Shown: positions 17,955-27,244 of the stretch, piece by piece
Numbering within the stretch: the stretch's first letter is position 1
Layout: every line of letters begins with the position of its first letter
Assembly: GCA_015065725.1 (NCBI GenBank)
Contig: SVPV01000004.1
Span: 34,709 to 98,708 of the forward strand
Direction of reading: 5' to 3'
Length of the DNA stretch: 64,000 nucleotides
DNA from: Oscillospiraceae bacterium
Lineage (GTDB): Bacteria > Bacillota > Clostridia > Oscillospirales > Acutalibacteraceae
The notes under the pieces: model-generated
The model's input: only the letters and a program-made list of their open reading frames with translations
Databases searched by the model: none
Told to the model about the DNA's origin: nothing
Program-made: the position numbers and the translations under genes

Positions 17955-19346
17955 ATGTCTGTTAAAAATTTTGATACGGTTATTATTGGTGGAGGTATAG
18001 GCGGTCTTATGGCAGCTTACCGACTAAATCTTAATGATCCATCTATGAAAATCGCGGTAACAGAACGCGGTAATACACTCGAAAAGCGTAGCTGCCCTGC
18101 AGGAAAAAACAAGACCTGTGTACACTGTAAAATTTGTAGTATCACAAGCGGTTTTGCAGGTGCGGGTGCCTTTTCTGATGGTAAATTTAATCTGGGTACT
18201 GCTTATGGCGGAACCTTGGGCGAGGAACTTGGTGACGATACTGCAAACCACTATATAGATGAGGTTGACGATATACTTACCGAATATTGCACATCGGGCG
18301 AGCCGCAGGTTTATAAATCTAATGATGAACTAAAGCTTAAGTGTCTTCAAAATAATCTTCGCTTGCTTGATATGAACGTAAAGCATTTGGGTACTGATAA
18401 TAATTATCTTACAATGCAGAATTTGATTGATAATATCGAGCAAAAGGGTATAGAGCTTTATCCTTTTTACGATTGTGTTTCGGTTGAAAAAAGCGGGAAC
18501 GGATACATACTGAATTTCGCAAACGGCGAAAGATTTTTTACTAAAAACATAATAATCGCAACAGGTAGAAGCGGTGCTAATTTTGTGGCAGATTTTTGCC
18601 GTTCCTTCGATATTCCTATGCGTTCTAACCATATTGATATCGGTGTTCGTGTAGAAATGAAGGATATTATTTGGCGTGAGTTTTCGGATAGAATTTACGA
18701 GCCGAAAATACTTTATAAAACCAAGACCTTTGAGGATAGATGCAGAATGTTCTGCTTTAATAAGGGCGGTCTTGTATCGGCAGAAAATAATCACGGTATT
18801 ATTACGGCAAACGGTCATTCCTTTGCACAGGCAGAGAAGAAAACCGACAACTGTAATTTTGCTATACTTTCAAGTATTCGTTTTACAGAGCCTTTCAATC
18901 AGCCTACCGAGTATGCCGAAAGTATATCAAGACTTGCTAATATGATAGGTAAGGGAAGCGTAATAGTACAGCGTTTCGGTGACCTTGTAAGAGGCAGAAG
19001 AACTAACGACCACAGACTTTCTCAAAATACCGTTATACCTACACTTAAGGCAACTGCTGGTGATATTTCGCTGGTGCTTCCTCATAGAATACTTACAAAT
19101 ATTATCGAAACTATTTATGCATTAGATAAGGTAGCCCCAGGTACTGCTAATGATGATACTCTGCTTTACGGATGCGAAAGTAAATATTATTCAATTCGTC
19201 CCATTTTCAAAAATAAAAAATTCGAGCTTGTTGATAATGTTTATATCATAGGTGATGGTAGCGGTATTTGTCGCGGACTTTCACAGTCGGGTGCTATGGG
19301 TATTTATGTTGCTGACTGTATTTCGGGAAAAATTGACGGACAGTAA
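17955..19346 (+). CDS. FAD-dependent oxidoreductase (COG2509-like)
   Basis: 463-aa flavoprotein with an N-terminal Rossmann FAD-binding motif VIIGGGIGGLMAAYRL (about 9-24). The region CVHCKICSITSGFAGAGAFS (about 54-73) and the closing GDGSGICRGLSQSGAMGI match the uncharacterised FAD dehydrogenase group COG2509, which is common in anaerobes. Two CxxC-type cysteines follow the flavin motif and may be redox active. The substrate is unknown. It has its own ribosome site (ACGGAGA) and is bounded by the eno terminator and the xpt promoter, so it is probably monocistronic. Confidence 0.82.
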   Translation: MSVKNFDTVIIGGGIGGLMAAYRLNLNDPSMKIAVTERGNTLEKRSCPAGKNKTCVHCKICSITSGFAGAGAFSDGKFNLGTAYGGTLGEELGDDTANHYIDEVDDILTEYCTSGEPQVYKSNDELKLKCLQNNLRLLDMNVKHLGTDNNYLTMQNLIDNIEQKGIELYPFYDCVSVEKSGNGYILNFANGERFFTKNIIIATGRSGANFVADFCRSFDIPMRSNHIDIGVRVEMKDIIWREFSDRIYEPKILYKTKTFEDRCRMFCFNKGGLVSAENNHGIITANGHSFAQAEKKTDNCNFAILSSIRFTEPFNQPTEYAESISRLANMIGKGSVIVQRFGDLVRGRRTNDHRLSQNTVIPTLKATAGDISLVLPHRILTNIIETIYALDKVAPGTANDDTLLYGCESKYYSIRPIFKNKKFELVDNVYIIGDGSGICRGLSQSGAMGIYVADCISGKIDGQ

Positions 19347-19373
19347 TTTATATAAATTAATTATGCTTTAATA

Positions 19374-19402
19374 TTGACAATTTTAGGTTAGTGTGTTAAC
19401 AT
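19374..19402 (+). promoter_or_regulatory. Promoter of xpt
   Basis: TTGACA at 19374-19379, 17-nt spacer and TAACAT at 19397-19402. The leader is only ~30 nt, too short for a purine riboswitch. Confidence 0.6.
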
Positions 19403-19440
19403 TATTCTTGTCATAATAAGTAGAGTTTAGGGGGATTTTG

Positions 19441-20013
19441 GTGAAAACCCTAGAGGAGAAAATTTTAAGAGAGGGAACGGTGCTTCCCGGAAATATACTA
19501 AAGGTAGGCTCATTTTTAAATCATCAGCTTGATGTTGATTTTTTAATGGAAATGGGTAAAGAGATTGCCCGTCTTTTTAAAGAGGACAAGCCCACAAAAA
19601 TACTTACTGTTGAAACCTCGGGAATAGCGGTTGCTATGGGTGCCGCTGCCGAGATGCACATACCTGTTGTGTTTGCTAAAAAGCATAAAAGCGGTAATCT
19701 TTCGGGTGAAATGTATAAAACAGTTGTACATTCTTATACACACGGAACCGATTATACCGTCGTGGTTGAAAGTCAGTTTTTGTCGACAGATGACCGGATT
19801 TTGATAGTTGACGATTTTCTTGCCAACGGCAAAGCTATTTTGGGTCTTGTTGATATAGTAAATCAAGCGGGTGCAACATTAGTGGGTGCTTCCTGTGCTA
19901 TTGAAAAGGGCTTCCAAAAGGGCGGCGACGAGCTTCGTGGTATGGGAATTAAGGTTGAATCCCTTGCTATCGTTGAAAGTATGGATGATAACACCCTTAC
20001 CTTTCGTAAATAA
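19441..20013 (+). CDS. xpt: Xanthine phosphoribosyltransferase
   Basis: Salvages xanthine to XMP using PRPP. 190 aa, the standard Xpt length. The N-terminus KTLEEKILREGTVLPGNILK matches Bacillus Xpt. The PRPP-binding loop ILIVDDFLANGKAI (about 121-134) keeps both aspartates, and SGIAVAMGAA forms the phosphate-binding turn. GTG 19441 has GGGGA 5 nt upstream; TTG 19438 is too close to it. The next genes encode a BMP-type nucleoside ABC transporter, so this region looks like a purine uptake and salvage set. Confidence 0.94.
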   Translation: MKTLEEKILREGTVLPGNILKVGSFLNHQLDVDFLMEMGKEIARLFKEDKPTKILTVETSGIAVAMGAAAEMHIPVVFAKKHKSGNLSGEMYKTVVHSYTHGTDYTVVVESQFLSTDDRILIVDDFLANGKAILGLVDIVNQAGATLVGASCAIEKGFQKGGDELRGMGIKVESLAIVESMDDNTLTFRK

Positions 20014-20064
20014 TTTTTGTATGTAATTTTTTTACATAAAATAAAAAAAGAGGAGATTTTCAAA

Positions 20065-21260
20065 ATGAAAAACTATTGGCACTTCTTTTAGCTGTAGCTA
20101 TGCTTTTCTGTTTTGCAGGCTGCGGTGCAAAAGACAATGAAGAAAAGGCAGACCTAAAGGTTGGCTTTATCTTCTTGCACGACGAGCAATCAACCTATGA
20201 CAAGAACTTCATGGATGCAGCAAAGGCTGCTTGTGAGGCTATGGATGTTGAGTATGCTCAGAAAACTCAGATTCCTGAGTCTAAGGACTGCTACGATGCA
20301 GCTGTTGAGCTTATCGAGGTTGACGGATGCGACATCATCTTCGCAGACAGCTTCGGTCACGAGTCTTTCCTTATTGACGCTGCTAAAAAATATCCTGATG
20401 TAGAGTTTTGCCACGCAACAGGTACACAGGCACATACTGCAGGCGTTAAGAATTTCCACAACGCTTTCGCTTCTATCTACGAAGGCCGTTACCTTGCAGG
20501 CGTTGCTGCAGGTCTTAAGCTTAATGAAATGATTGATGCAGGTAAAATCACTGCTGATAAGGCTAAGATGGGTTATGTTGGTGCTTTTACATTCGCTGAG
20601 GTTATGTCTGGTTACACATCTTTCTACCTTGGTGCAAAATCTGTTTGCCCATCTGTTACAATGGATGTTAAGTTCACAGGTTCTTGGTATGATGAGCAGA
20701 AGGAAAAGGAAGCAGCTCAGGCTCTTATCAGCGGCGGTTGCGTACTAATAAGCCAGCACGCTGACTCTATGGGTGCTCCTACTGCTTGTGAAACTGCAGG
20801 CGTTCCTAACGTTTCTTACAACGGCTCTACCGTTGCAGCTTGCCCCAACACCTTTATCGTTTCTTCAAGAATCGATTGGACACCTTACTTCAAGTATATG
20901 ATTAAGTGCGTTCAGGACGGCAAGGCTATTGATACTGACTGGACAGGTAATATTGAAACAGGTTCTGTTGTTCTTACCGACATTAACGAAAAGGCTGCTG
21001 CCGCAGGTACTGCTGACAAGCTTGCTGACGTTAAAGCAAAACTTCTTGACGGTTCTATCAATGTATTCGATACTGCGAATTGGACTGTAAAGGGTGAAAA
21101 GCTTACAACTTATATGGCTGACGTTAATACCGATGCAGAGTTTGCAAAGGATACCGAGGCTATCGAGAACGGTGTATTCTATGAGTCAAAGCATCGTTCA
21201 GCTCCTTACTTCGATGTTGAAATCGACGGCATCACACTTCTTGACAGAAATTACGGTTAA
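20065..21260 (+). CDS. BMP-family nucleoside-binding lipoprotein (frameshift in signal peptide)
   Basis: Substrate-binding protein of a BMP/Med-type ABC transporter (purine nucleoside uptake in characterised relatives). About 400 aa with DLKVGFIFLHDEQSTYDKNF at the start of the mature part and NETF-like periplasmic-binding folds after it. The ATG at 20065 has a good AGGAG site, but reads only eight codons before a stop. One extra A in the A5 run 20068-20072 would restore MKKLLALLLAVAMLFCFAGC, a textbook lipoprotein signal with the FAGC lipobox. As written, the long frame can begin only at TTG 20076, giving a signal without basic residues. It uses C-ending, highly expressed-type codons more than its neighbours. 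Confidence 0.88.
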
Positions 21261-21271
21261 GTTTAACTTTA

Positions 21272-21306
21272 AGTCTGAGACGAGGGATTACCCTCGCCTC
21301 AGACTA
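21272..21306 (+). terminator. Hairpin after the BMP lipoprotein gene
   Basis: A 15-bp stem (AGTCTGAGACGAGGG with CCCTCGCCTCAGACT, one mismatch) and a short T tail. It lies inside the transporter operon and probably attenuates, keeping the binding protein in excess over the membrane parts. Confidence 0.75.
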
Positions 21307-21357
21307 ATTTTGAAGAAATTGCTTTAATTCTAGAGTTATAGTGATTTCTTGAGAATT

Positions 21358-21412
21358 AGCCAAAGCATTCAAACCCGAATCAGCCTAAAAGGGCGGTTTA
21401 AATGCTTTGGCT
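21358..21412 (+). repeat. Large hairpin before the ABC ATPase gene, sharing a 20-mer with tRNA-Leu flank
   Basis: AGCCAAAGCATT (21358-21369) pairs with AATGCTTTGGCT (21401-21412), with further AAACC/GGTTT pairing inside. It ends 8 nt before the ribosome site. The 20-mer 21360-21379 is identical to 60727-60746, which begins inside the tRNA-Leu CCA end. Confidence 0.7.
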
Positions 21413-21432
21413 TAAGTGAACGGAGGTTTAAT

Positions 21433-22974
21433 GTGGAAAAGCAACCTGCTATTGAACTAAAAAACATAACAAAGAGATTTGGCAAAACAGTTATCGCCAA
21501 TAAAAACGTAAATCTTACTGCCTATCGCGGTGAGATTCTTTCCATTTTAGGCGAAAACGGAAGCGGAAAGACCACCCTTATGAATATGATTTCGGGTATT
21601 TATTTTCCGGATGAAGGTCAAATTTTTATTAACGGTGAGGAAGCAGTTATTTCATCTCCAAAGGATGCATTTGACTATAAAATAGGTATGATTCACCAGC
21701 ATTTTAAGTTGGTGGACGTGTTTAGTGCGGCTGAAAACATAGTGCTTGGAATTGATGAGGGTAAGTATAACCTTAAAAATTCTATTGGCGAAATTAAGAA
21801 AATCAGCGAACAATACGGTTTTGATTTGGATGTTGAAAAGAAAATCTATACTATGTCGGTATCAGAGAAACAAACTGTTGAAATCGTTAAGGTTTTATAT
21901 AGAGGTGCCGATATTCTTATTTTGGACGAGCCGACTGCCGTTTTAACACCTCAAGAAACCGAAAAGCTGTTTAGCATTTTAAGAAGTATGAGGGATGATG
22001 GCAAGTGTATTATCATCATAACCCATAAGCTTCACGAAGTTCTCTCACTATCGGATAGGGTTTCTGTTTTACGTAAGGGCGAATATGTAGGAACGGTTAA
22101 TACTGCCGAAACAAATGAAGCAGAGCTTACCGAAATGATGGTTGGAAAAAAGGTCAACCTCAATATTAAAAGGGAAGAGCCGAAAAATGTTGAGGATAGA
22201 CTTATAGTCGATAATATAACCTGTGTTGACCGCTTGGGTGCAACTATTCTTGATAAGGTTTCTTTTACTGCTAAAAGCGGAGAAATACTTGGTATTGCAG
22301 GTATTGCAGGCTCAGGTCAAAGAGAACTGCTTGAATCAATAGCAGGACTTCAGCATTTGTCCTCGGGTGAGATACTATATCTTGATGCAAAAACAGGCAA
22401 AACAGAGAACTTGAGAGATAAAACACCTATGCAGATAAGAAATATGGGTGTTCGTCTTTCTTTTGTTCCCGAAGACCGTTTGGGTATGGGACTTGTAGGT
22501 AATATGGATATCATTGATAATATGATGCTCAGAAGTTATTCAAGAGGTCATTCAATGTTTTTAAAACGCAGAAAGCCAAAAGACCTTGCAATGAAGATTA
22601 TTCATGACCTAGATGTTGTAACACCGAATGCCTTTACTCCTGTCAGAAGACTTTCGGGCGGTAACGTTCAAAAGGTGCTTGTAGGCCGTGAAATTGCGGC
22701 TTCGCCCACCGTTTTAATGGTTGCTTACCCTGTTAGAGGACTTGATATTAACTCTTCATATATGATTTATAATCTGCTTAACGAGCAAAAGGAAAAGGGC
22801 GTCGCAATAATTTTTGTTGGCGAGGACCTTGATGTTTTGGTAGAGCTTTGTGATAGAATTATGGTTATCGGCTCGGGCAGAGTAACAGGTATTGTTGATG
22901 GCAGAACGGCAACTAAAGAGGAAATCGGTCTCTTGATGACAAAATCAAAACAGGAGGGTGAAGATAATGGCTGA
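21433..22974 (+). CDS. BMP-type (nucleoside) ABC transporter, duplicated ATPase subunit
   Basis: 513 aa with two ABC domains, as in sugar and BMP-type nucleoside importers. Domain 1 has Walker A LGENGSGKTTL (about 40), an SVSEKQTVEIVK signature variant and Walker B DILILDEPTAVL. Domain 2 has GIAGSGQRELLESIAG in place of Walker A, an RLSGGNVQKVLVGRE signature and LMVAYPVRGLDI at Walker B, so its second site is degenerate, as is usual in this family. GTG 21433 has CGGAGG 6 nt upstream; the upstream in-frame extension runs through the hairpin. It overlaps the first permease gene by 8 bases. Confidence 0.93.
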   Translation: MEKQPAIELKNITKRFGKTVIANKNVNLTAYRGEILSILGENGSGKTTLMNMISGIYFPDEGQIFINGEEAVISSPKDAFDYKIGMIHQHFKLVDVFSAAENIVLGIDEGKYNLKNSIGEIKKISEQYGFDLDVEKKIYTMSVSEKQTVEIVKVLYRGADILILDEPTAVLTPQETEKLFSILRSMRDDGKCIIIITHKLHEVLSLSDRVSVLRKGEYVGTVNTAETNEAELTEMMVGKKVNLNIKREEPKNVEDRLIVDNITCVDRLGATILDKVSFTAKSGEILGIAGIAGSGQRELLESIAGLQHLSSGEILYLDAKTGKTENLRDKTPMQIRNMGVRLSFVPEDRLGMGLVGNMDIIDNMMLRSYSRGHSMFLKRRKPKDLAMKIIHDLDVVTPNAFTPVRRLSGGNVQKVLVGREIAASPTVLMVAYPVRGLDINSSYMIYNLLNEQKEKGVAIIFVGEDLDVLVELCDRIMVIGSGRVTGIVDGRTATKEEIGLLMTKSKQEGEDNG

Positions 22975-24082
22975 TACCAAAATTCAAAAAAATCACCGCG
23001 AGCCTTTTTTGAGGGTTGTTAAACGCGATGATATGGCTAGTTGGAAAGCATGGCTTATTAGATGTGCAACCATTGTTATTGCCTTCTTTTTAACAGGACT
23101 TCTTTCAATGGCAATTACCCAAAAGGGATTTGCCGACACTTATGACATAATGTTTACGGGTGTGTTTGGCCGTTTGTTTGAGGGCCATACAACTATGCTT
23201 TGGAAATATCTTCAAGAAATCGCCATTCTTTTGGCGTTGGCATTGGCTTTAACTCCTGCATTTAAAATGAAGTTTTGGAACTGCGGTGCAGAGGGACAGG
23301 CTTTAATGGGTGGTTTGGCATCAATCGTTTGTATGATAGAATTAGGCGACAAGCTTCCCTATGGGGCACTTATTGCGGTTATTGCAGTTACAAGTATATT
23401 GGCGGGTGCAATATGGGGCGTTTTGCCTGCTATATTCAAGGCGGTTTTTAACACAAACGAAACCCTTTTCACCCTTATGATGAACTACATAGCAACCCAA
23501 ATAATAGCATATTATGTTTATATTAAGGGCGGCGGTTCAAACGTTATTAACCCCGTTGATGCAGGTAATTTTCCATCGGTTGGCAGCAACGATTATTTCG
23601 TAAATATCGTAATTGTTGCAGTTATTACTGTTGTAATGTACATCTACCTTAAATATAGTAAACAGGGCTATGAAATATCGGTTGTAGGTGAGAGTCAAAA
23701 TACGGCCAGATATATTGGAATTAACGTTAAAAAGGTTATTATCAGAACAATGGTTATATCGGGTGCTCTTTGCGGAATTACAGGTATGCTTCTTGTTGCT
23801 GGTAAGGACCATAGCATTAATATAAACAGCGTTGGCGGTCAAGGCTTTACTGCAATTTTAATGTCTTGGCTCGGTCAGTTTAATCCCTTTATTATGGTGG
23901 TTATGACTGCCATTGTGGTATTTTTAAGACTTGGTGTTGCTAAGGTTGCTGACACTTCGCTTCTTAATTCCTCTTTCTCAGAAATTATAGTTGGTATAGT
24001 TATCTTAATGTTAGTAGGCTGCGAATTCTTTATTCGCTACTCGGTTAAATTCCGTCATAACGCAAAGGAGGGTGAGGTATGA
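22967..24082 (+). CDS. BMP-type ABC transporter permease 1
   Basis: 371-aa inner-membrane permease with about ten TM helices and the binding-protein-dependent permease family pattern (FWNCGAEGQALMGGLAS, the glycine-rich EAA-like region, near 105-125; NTNETLFTLMMNYIA near 165). It should pair with the next permease to form the channel. ATG 22967 has AGGAGG 9 nt upstream (22952-22957); GTG 22958 overlaps that site. Its stop overlaps the next start by four bases. Confidence 0.92.
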   Translation: MADTKIQKNHREPFLRVVKRDDMASWKAWLIRCATIVIAFFLTGLLSMAITQKGFADTYDIMFTGVFGRLFEGHTTMLWKYLQEIAILLALALALTPAFKMKFWNCGAEGQALMGGLASIVCMIELGDKLPYGALIAVIAVTSILAGAIWGVLPAIFKAVFNTNETLFTLMMNYIATQIIAYYVYIKGGGSNVINPVDAGNFPSVGSNDYFVNIVIVAVITVVMYIYLKYSKQGYEISVVGESQNTARYIGINVKKVIIRTMVISGALCGITGMLLVAGKDHSININSVGGQGFTAILMSWLGQFNPFIMVVMTAIVVFLRLGVAKVADTSLLNSSFSEIIVGIVILMLVGCEFFIRYSVKFRHNAKEGEV

Positions 24083-25068
24083 TTATTCAATTTATTTGTC
24101 GAGCAATATTACTTGGCGTTCCTCTCCTTTACGGCTCAACAGGTGAAATAGTAACCGAAAAATCGGGCCACCTTAACCTTGGTATACCAGGAATTATGTA
24201 TGTTGGTGCAATAAGCGGTGTTGTTGGCTCTTTTCTTTATGAAAACTCGTGTGGTAATGATATCGCTAATATGAATCCGCTTTTAGCGGTTTTAATTCCG
24301 CTTTTGTGTACCATTGTAGGCTCGGCGGTTATGGGACTTATCTATTGCTTCCTCACCGTTACGCTTCAGGCAAATCAAAACGTTACGGGTCTTGCTCTTA
24401 CAACTCTTGGTATTGGACTCGGTAATTTCCTTGGTGCATCACTTATTAACATTACAAAAAGTGAGCTACCCTCTATCGCGTTAACAAAAACAAGCTCGTT
24501 TTTCGCTGCAAAGCTTCCCTTTGCAGATGATTTAGGCTTTATTGGTGAGCTTTTATTCTCGCACGATTTTTTAACCTATTTTGCAGTTATAATTGCTTTG
24601 TGTGCAAGCTTTGTTTTAAATAAAACAAGGGTGGGACTCAATCTTCGCTCTGTAGGTGAAAATCCTGCAACAGCAGATGCGGCAGGAATAAATGTTATAA
24701 AATACAGATATGTTGCTACTTGTATAGGCAGTGCTATTGCGGGACTTGGCGGTCTTCAGTATGTTATGGCTTATGCTAGCGGCGTTTGGTCTAATAATGC
24801 TTTCGGTGACCGCGGTTGGATGGCTATAGCCCTTGTTATATTCGCACTTTGGAAGCCGTCGGTTGCAATTTTAGGCTCATTCCTTTTCGGTGCACTTTGT
24901 AATGCAAACAACTATATTCAGGGTCTTGGTACTGAAACGCAGGAGCTTTTCAAAATGCTTCCTTATATTGTAACAATTATCGTTCTTATTATTACAAGTA
25001 TGCGTAAAAAGAGAGAACATCAACCCCCTGAAAGCCTAGGACTTTCGTATTTCAGAGAAGAAAGATAA
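24079..25068 (+). CDS. BMP-type ABC transporter permease 2
   Basis: 329 aa, about nine TM helices. The N-terminal GSTGEIVTEKSGHLNLGIPG and the later NLRSVGENPATADAAGINV are conserved signatures of the second permease in BMP/nucleoside systems. It is translationally coupled to permease 1 (ATGA) and ends the operon at a strong palindromic terminator. With the lipoprotein and ATPase it makes a complete importer, probably for purine nucleosides given the upstream xpt gene. Confidence 0.93.
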   Translation: MIIQFICRAILLGVPLLYGSTGEIVTEKSGHLNLGIPGIMYVGAISGVVGSFLYENSCGNDIANMNPLLAVLIPLLCTIVGSAVMGLIYCFLTVTLQANQNVTGLALTTLGIGLGNFLGASLINITKSELPSIALTKTSSFFAAKLPFADDLGFIGELLFSHDFLTYFAVIIALCASFVLNKTRVGLNLRSVGENPATADAAGINVIKYRYVATCIGSAIAGLGGLQYVMAYASGVWSNNAFGDRGWMAIALVIFALWKPSVAILGSFLFGALCNANNYIQGLGTETQELFKMLPYIVTIIVLIITSMRKKREHQPPESLGLSYFREER

Positions 25069-25071
25069 ACA

Positions 25072-25106
25072 AAAAATCCTCACAGTCTAGACTGTGAGGA
25101 TTTTTA
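25072..25106. terminator. Bidirectional terminator between the ABC operon and maf
   Basis: A 34-bp perfect palindrome centred on TCTAGA (25072-25105), with A-run and T-run ends. Confidence 0.92.
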
Positions 25107-25110
25107 AATT

Positions 25111-25698
25111 TTACTTAAAAATATCAATACTAAGTTTCTTTAACATTTTGTATAAAAGATTTACAGGTAAGCCTACCACATTAAAATAACAGCCGTCAAT
25201 GCGGTTTATGAATTTTGAGGCATATCCTTGAATTCCGTAACTGCCTGCCTTGTCATCACACTCGCCTGTGGCAATGTAATTTTCAATTTCGTCGTCTGAA
25301 AGCGGGTCAAAATAAACTAAAGTAGTTTCGTGGTTTACAAGTATTTCTTCACCCTTTATAACGGCGACACCGCTTGTAACGCTATGACTCTCACCCGATA
25401 AAAGCTTTAGCATACATTTGGCATCTGTACGGCTAGTGGGCTTGCCTAGAATATTGCCGTCTTTTGCTACAACTGTATCTGCGGCTATAATTACCGTATC
25501 ACCGTTGAATTTATTTTCTTTGATTAAAATATCCTTTACGGCTAACGCTTTTCTTTTGGATAATTCTTCCACTAAAAGCTCGGGAGAATTTATATTGGAG
25601 CTCTCATCAGTTTCGGCTGTAAAAACCGTAAATTCGACGCCTAAATTTTTTAGTATTTCACTTCTTCTCGGTGATTTTGAGGCTAAAATAATATTCAT
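25111..25698 (-). CDS. maf: Maf family nucleoside triphosphate pyrophosphatase
   Basis: 195 aa. It hydrolyses non-canonical or modified dTTP/UTP-type nucleotides to monophosphates, a house-cleaning role; Maf also affects septum formation in Bacillus. N-terminal IILASKSPRRSEILKNLGV, catalytic region IIAADTVVAKDGNILGKP and GYASKFINRIDGCYFNVVG are all present. ATG 25698 gives the conserved start; a TTG at 25719 would add seven residues. It is preceded by a hairpin that ends the upstream gene. Confidence 0.94.
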   Translation of the reverse strand: MNIILASKSPRRSEILKNLGVEFTVFTAETDESSNINSPELLVEELSKRKALAVKDILIKENKFNGDTVIIAADTVVAKDGNILGKPTSRTDAKCMLKLLSGESHSVTSGVAVIKGEEILVNHETTLVYFDPLSDDEIENYIATGECDDKAGSYGIQGYASKFINRIDGCYFNVVGLPVNLLYKMLKKLSIDIFK

Positions 25699-25718
25699 AC
25701 GGATTTCATTTCCTTTCA

Positions 25719-25749
25719 AAAAGACTGCCGCAAAAGCGACAGTCTTTTA
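25719..25749 (-). terminator. Hairpin between the 107-aa gene and maf
   Basis: AAAAGACTG pairs with CAGTCTTTT around a GC-rich inner loop, with a T-run on the minus strand. It touches the maf ribosome site, so transcripts reaching maf must read through. Confidence 0.7.
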
Positions 25750-26073
25750 TCATTTTCTATGGTATGAGTAGTGTACTACAATATCCATTTTTTCACCGTT
25801 TAAACTGTTGATACCCGAAACGGTAATACCGTCACCGCTTAAAAGAGTGAAATATTTAGCATCAGTTGCCTTGCATTTAAAGACATCGGTTTCACCGCAC
25901 ATAACCCTTATTTCACCGTCAATTACAACAATTCTTCCGCTTTTGCCGAGAATTTCTTCACTGATGTTTCCGTCGGGCAAAACACTTCGTTTGGTGACAT
26001 ATTTTATCTGTCTGCCGTCCATTTGCTTAAGGACCGAATCTTGTGGATTTTTCTTCTTAAAAATAGAGAACAT
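25750..26073 (-). CDS. Conserved-looking small protein, function unknown
   Basis: 107 aa, not recognised. It has a basic N-terminus (MFSIFKKKNPQDS) and then alternating beta-type segments (RIVVIDGEIRVMCGE, VFKCKATDAKYFTLLSGDGITVSG), suggesting a small soluble beta-barrel or sandwich. There is no signal or membrane segment. The start lies 3 nt after the ilvE stop, without a clear ribosome site, so it is probably translated by coupling to ilvE. Confidence 0.6.
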   Translation of the reverse strand: MFSIFKKKNPQDSVLKQMDGRQIKYVTKRSVLPDGNISEEILGKSGRIVVIDGEIRVMCGETDVFKCKATDAKYFTLLSGDGITVSGINSLNGEKMDIVVHYSYHRK

Positions 26074-26076
26074 AGG

Positions 26077-27141
26077 TTATTTTATCTCACAGGTCCAACC
26101 GTAGCAGTCGTCAATTTTTCCCCACTGAATACCTGTTAGGGTATCATAAAGCATTTGTGTTACTTCGCCGATTTCACCGCCGTTAATAGCGTACTTTTTA
26201 TCCTTGTAGCAAAGCTCGCCAATGGGGGAAATAACAGCCGCTGTACCGCAACCCCAAGCCTCTTCAAGCTTGCCGCTTTCAAGTGCTTCGGATAATTCGT
26301 CAATGCTAAGTAGACGTTCACTAACGGTATATCCTTTTGATTTAAGTACCTCAATACAAGATTTTCTTGTAATACCTGGTAGAATTGAGCCTGTAAGTGC
26401 GGGTGTTACGATTTCGTCACCAATCTTGAACATAACGTTCATTGCACCAACTTCTTCGATATAGCGTCTTTCAACACCGTCAAGCCATAAAACCTGTGAA
26501 TATCCTTTTGCCTCTGCCTTAGCACCTGCACGGTTAGAAGCGGCATAGTTACCGCCGCACTTGATATAACCTGTACCGCCTTTAACAGCACGAACGTCTT
26601 CAGCCTCAATCATAATCTTAACAGGATTTATACCCTCTTTATAATAACTTCCTACGGGGGAGGCAATTATCATATAGGTAGCGTTTTGTACGGCGTGTAC
26701 GCCAAGCGATTCGTCATTACCAAACATAAACGGACGAAGATAAAGGGAGGTGCCCTCTGCCGACGGTGTCCAATCCTGTTCTACGCTTACGAATTTAGTT
26801 AAAATTTCTAAAGCCATATCTTCGGGAATCTCTGGTAAACATAAACGCTCTGCCGAGCTATTCATACGGCGTATATTTTCAATAGGACGGAACAGCTGTA
26901 CCTTACCGTCGGCACGGCGGTATGCTTTGAGTCCTTCAAATATTTCCGAACCGTAGTGAAGTACGGTGGAGGCGGGGTGTAACGAAATGTTTTCAAAGGG
27001 AACAATACGTTGATTGTGCCAACCCTCGTCTTTAGAATAATCCATTATAAACATATGGTCGGTAAAGAATTTGCCAAAGCCTAATGTACTGCTTTCGGGC
27101 TTTTCTTTAGGATTTTCGGTTTTTATAAATTTAATTTCCAT
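26077..27141 (-). CDS. ilvE: Branched-chain amino acid aminotransferase
   Basis: PLP enzyme that interconverts leucine, isoleucine and valine with their 2-oxo acids. 354 aa, matching the longer (BCAT-type) subgroup. Features include STVLHYGSEIFEGLKAYR (about 55-72), SLYLRPFMFG, the PLP-lysine region GGTGYIKCGGNYAAS and EEAWGCGTAAVISPI. ATG 27141 has GGAG 8 nt upstream; an earlier in-frame start at 27159 has none. The small unknown gene and maf follow on the same strand. Confidence 0.96.
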   Translation of the reverse strand: MEIKFIKTENPKEKPESSTLGFGKFFTDHMFIMDYSKDEGWHNQRIVPFENISLHPASTVLHYGSEIFEGLKAYRRADGKVQLFRPIENIRRMNSSAERLCLPEIPEDMALEILTKFVSVEQDWTPSAEGTSLYLRPFMFGNDESLGVHAVQNATYMIIASPVGSYYKEGINPVKIMIEAEDVRAVKGGTGYIKCGGNYAASNRAGAKAEAKGYSQVLWLDGVERRYIEEVGAMNVMFKIGDEIVTPALTGSILPGITRKSCIEVLKSKGYTVSERLLSIDELSEALESGKLEEAWGCGTAAVISPIGELCYKDKKYAINGGEIGEVTQMLYDTLTGIQWGKIDDCYGWTCEIK

Positions 27142-27244
27142 AAGCTTTACTCCAAACAAAAATTAATACGTTAAAAGTATAGCACCATAAAAAATGTTTG
27201 TCAATATTATAAAATTCATTTTTTTAAGTAAAATTAAGGCATAC

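Noticed and set aside
19347..19440. Purine riboswitch upstream of xpt
   Set aside because: The gap is 94 bp with a promoter in it; the leader is only ~30 nt and the conserved purine aptamer core is absent.
20065..20076. Programmed -1 or +2 ribosomal frameshift in the lipoprotein gene
   Set aside because: AAAAAC is slippery-like but tRNA re-pairing to GAA is poor and no stimulatory structure is visible; a missing A is simpler.
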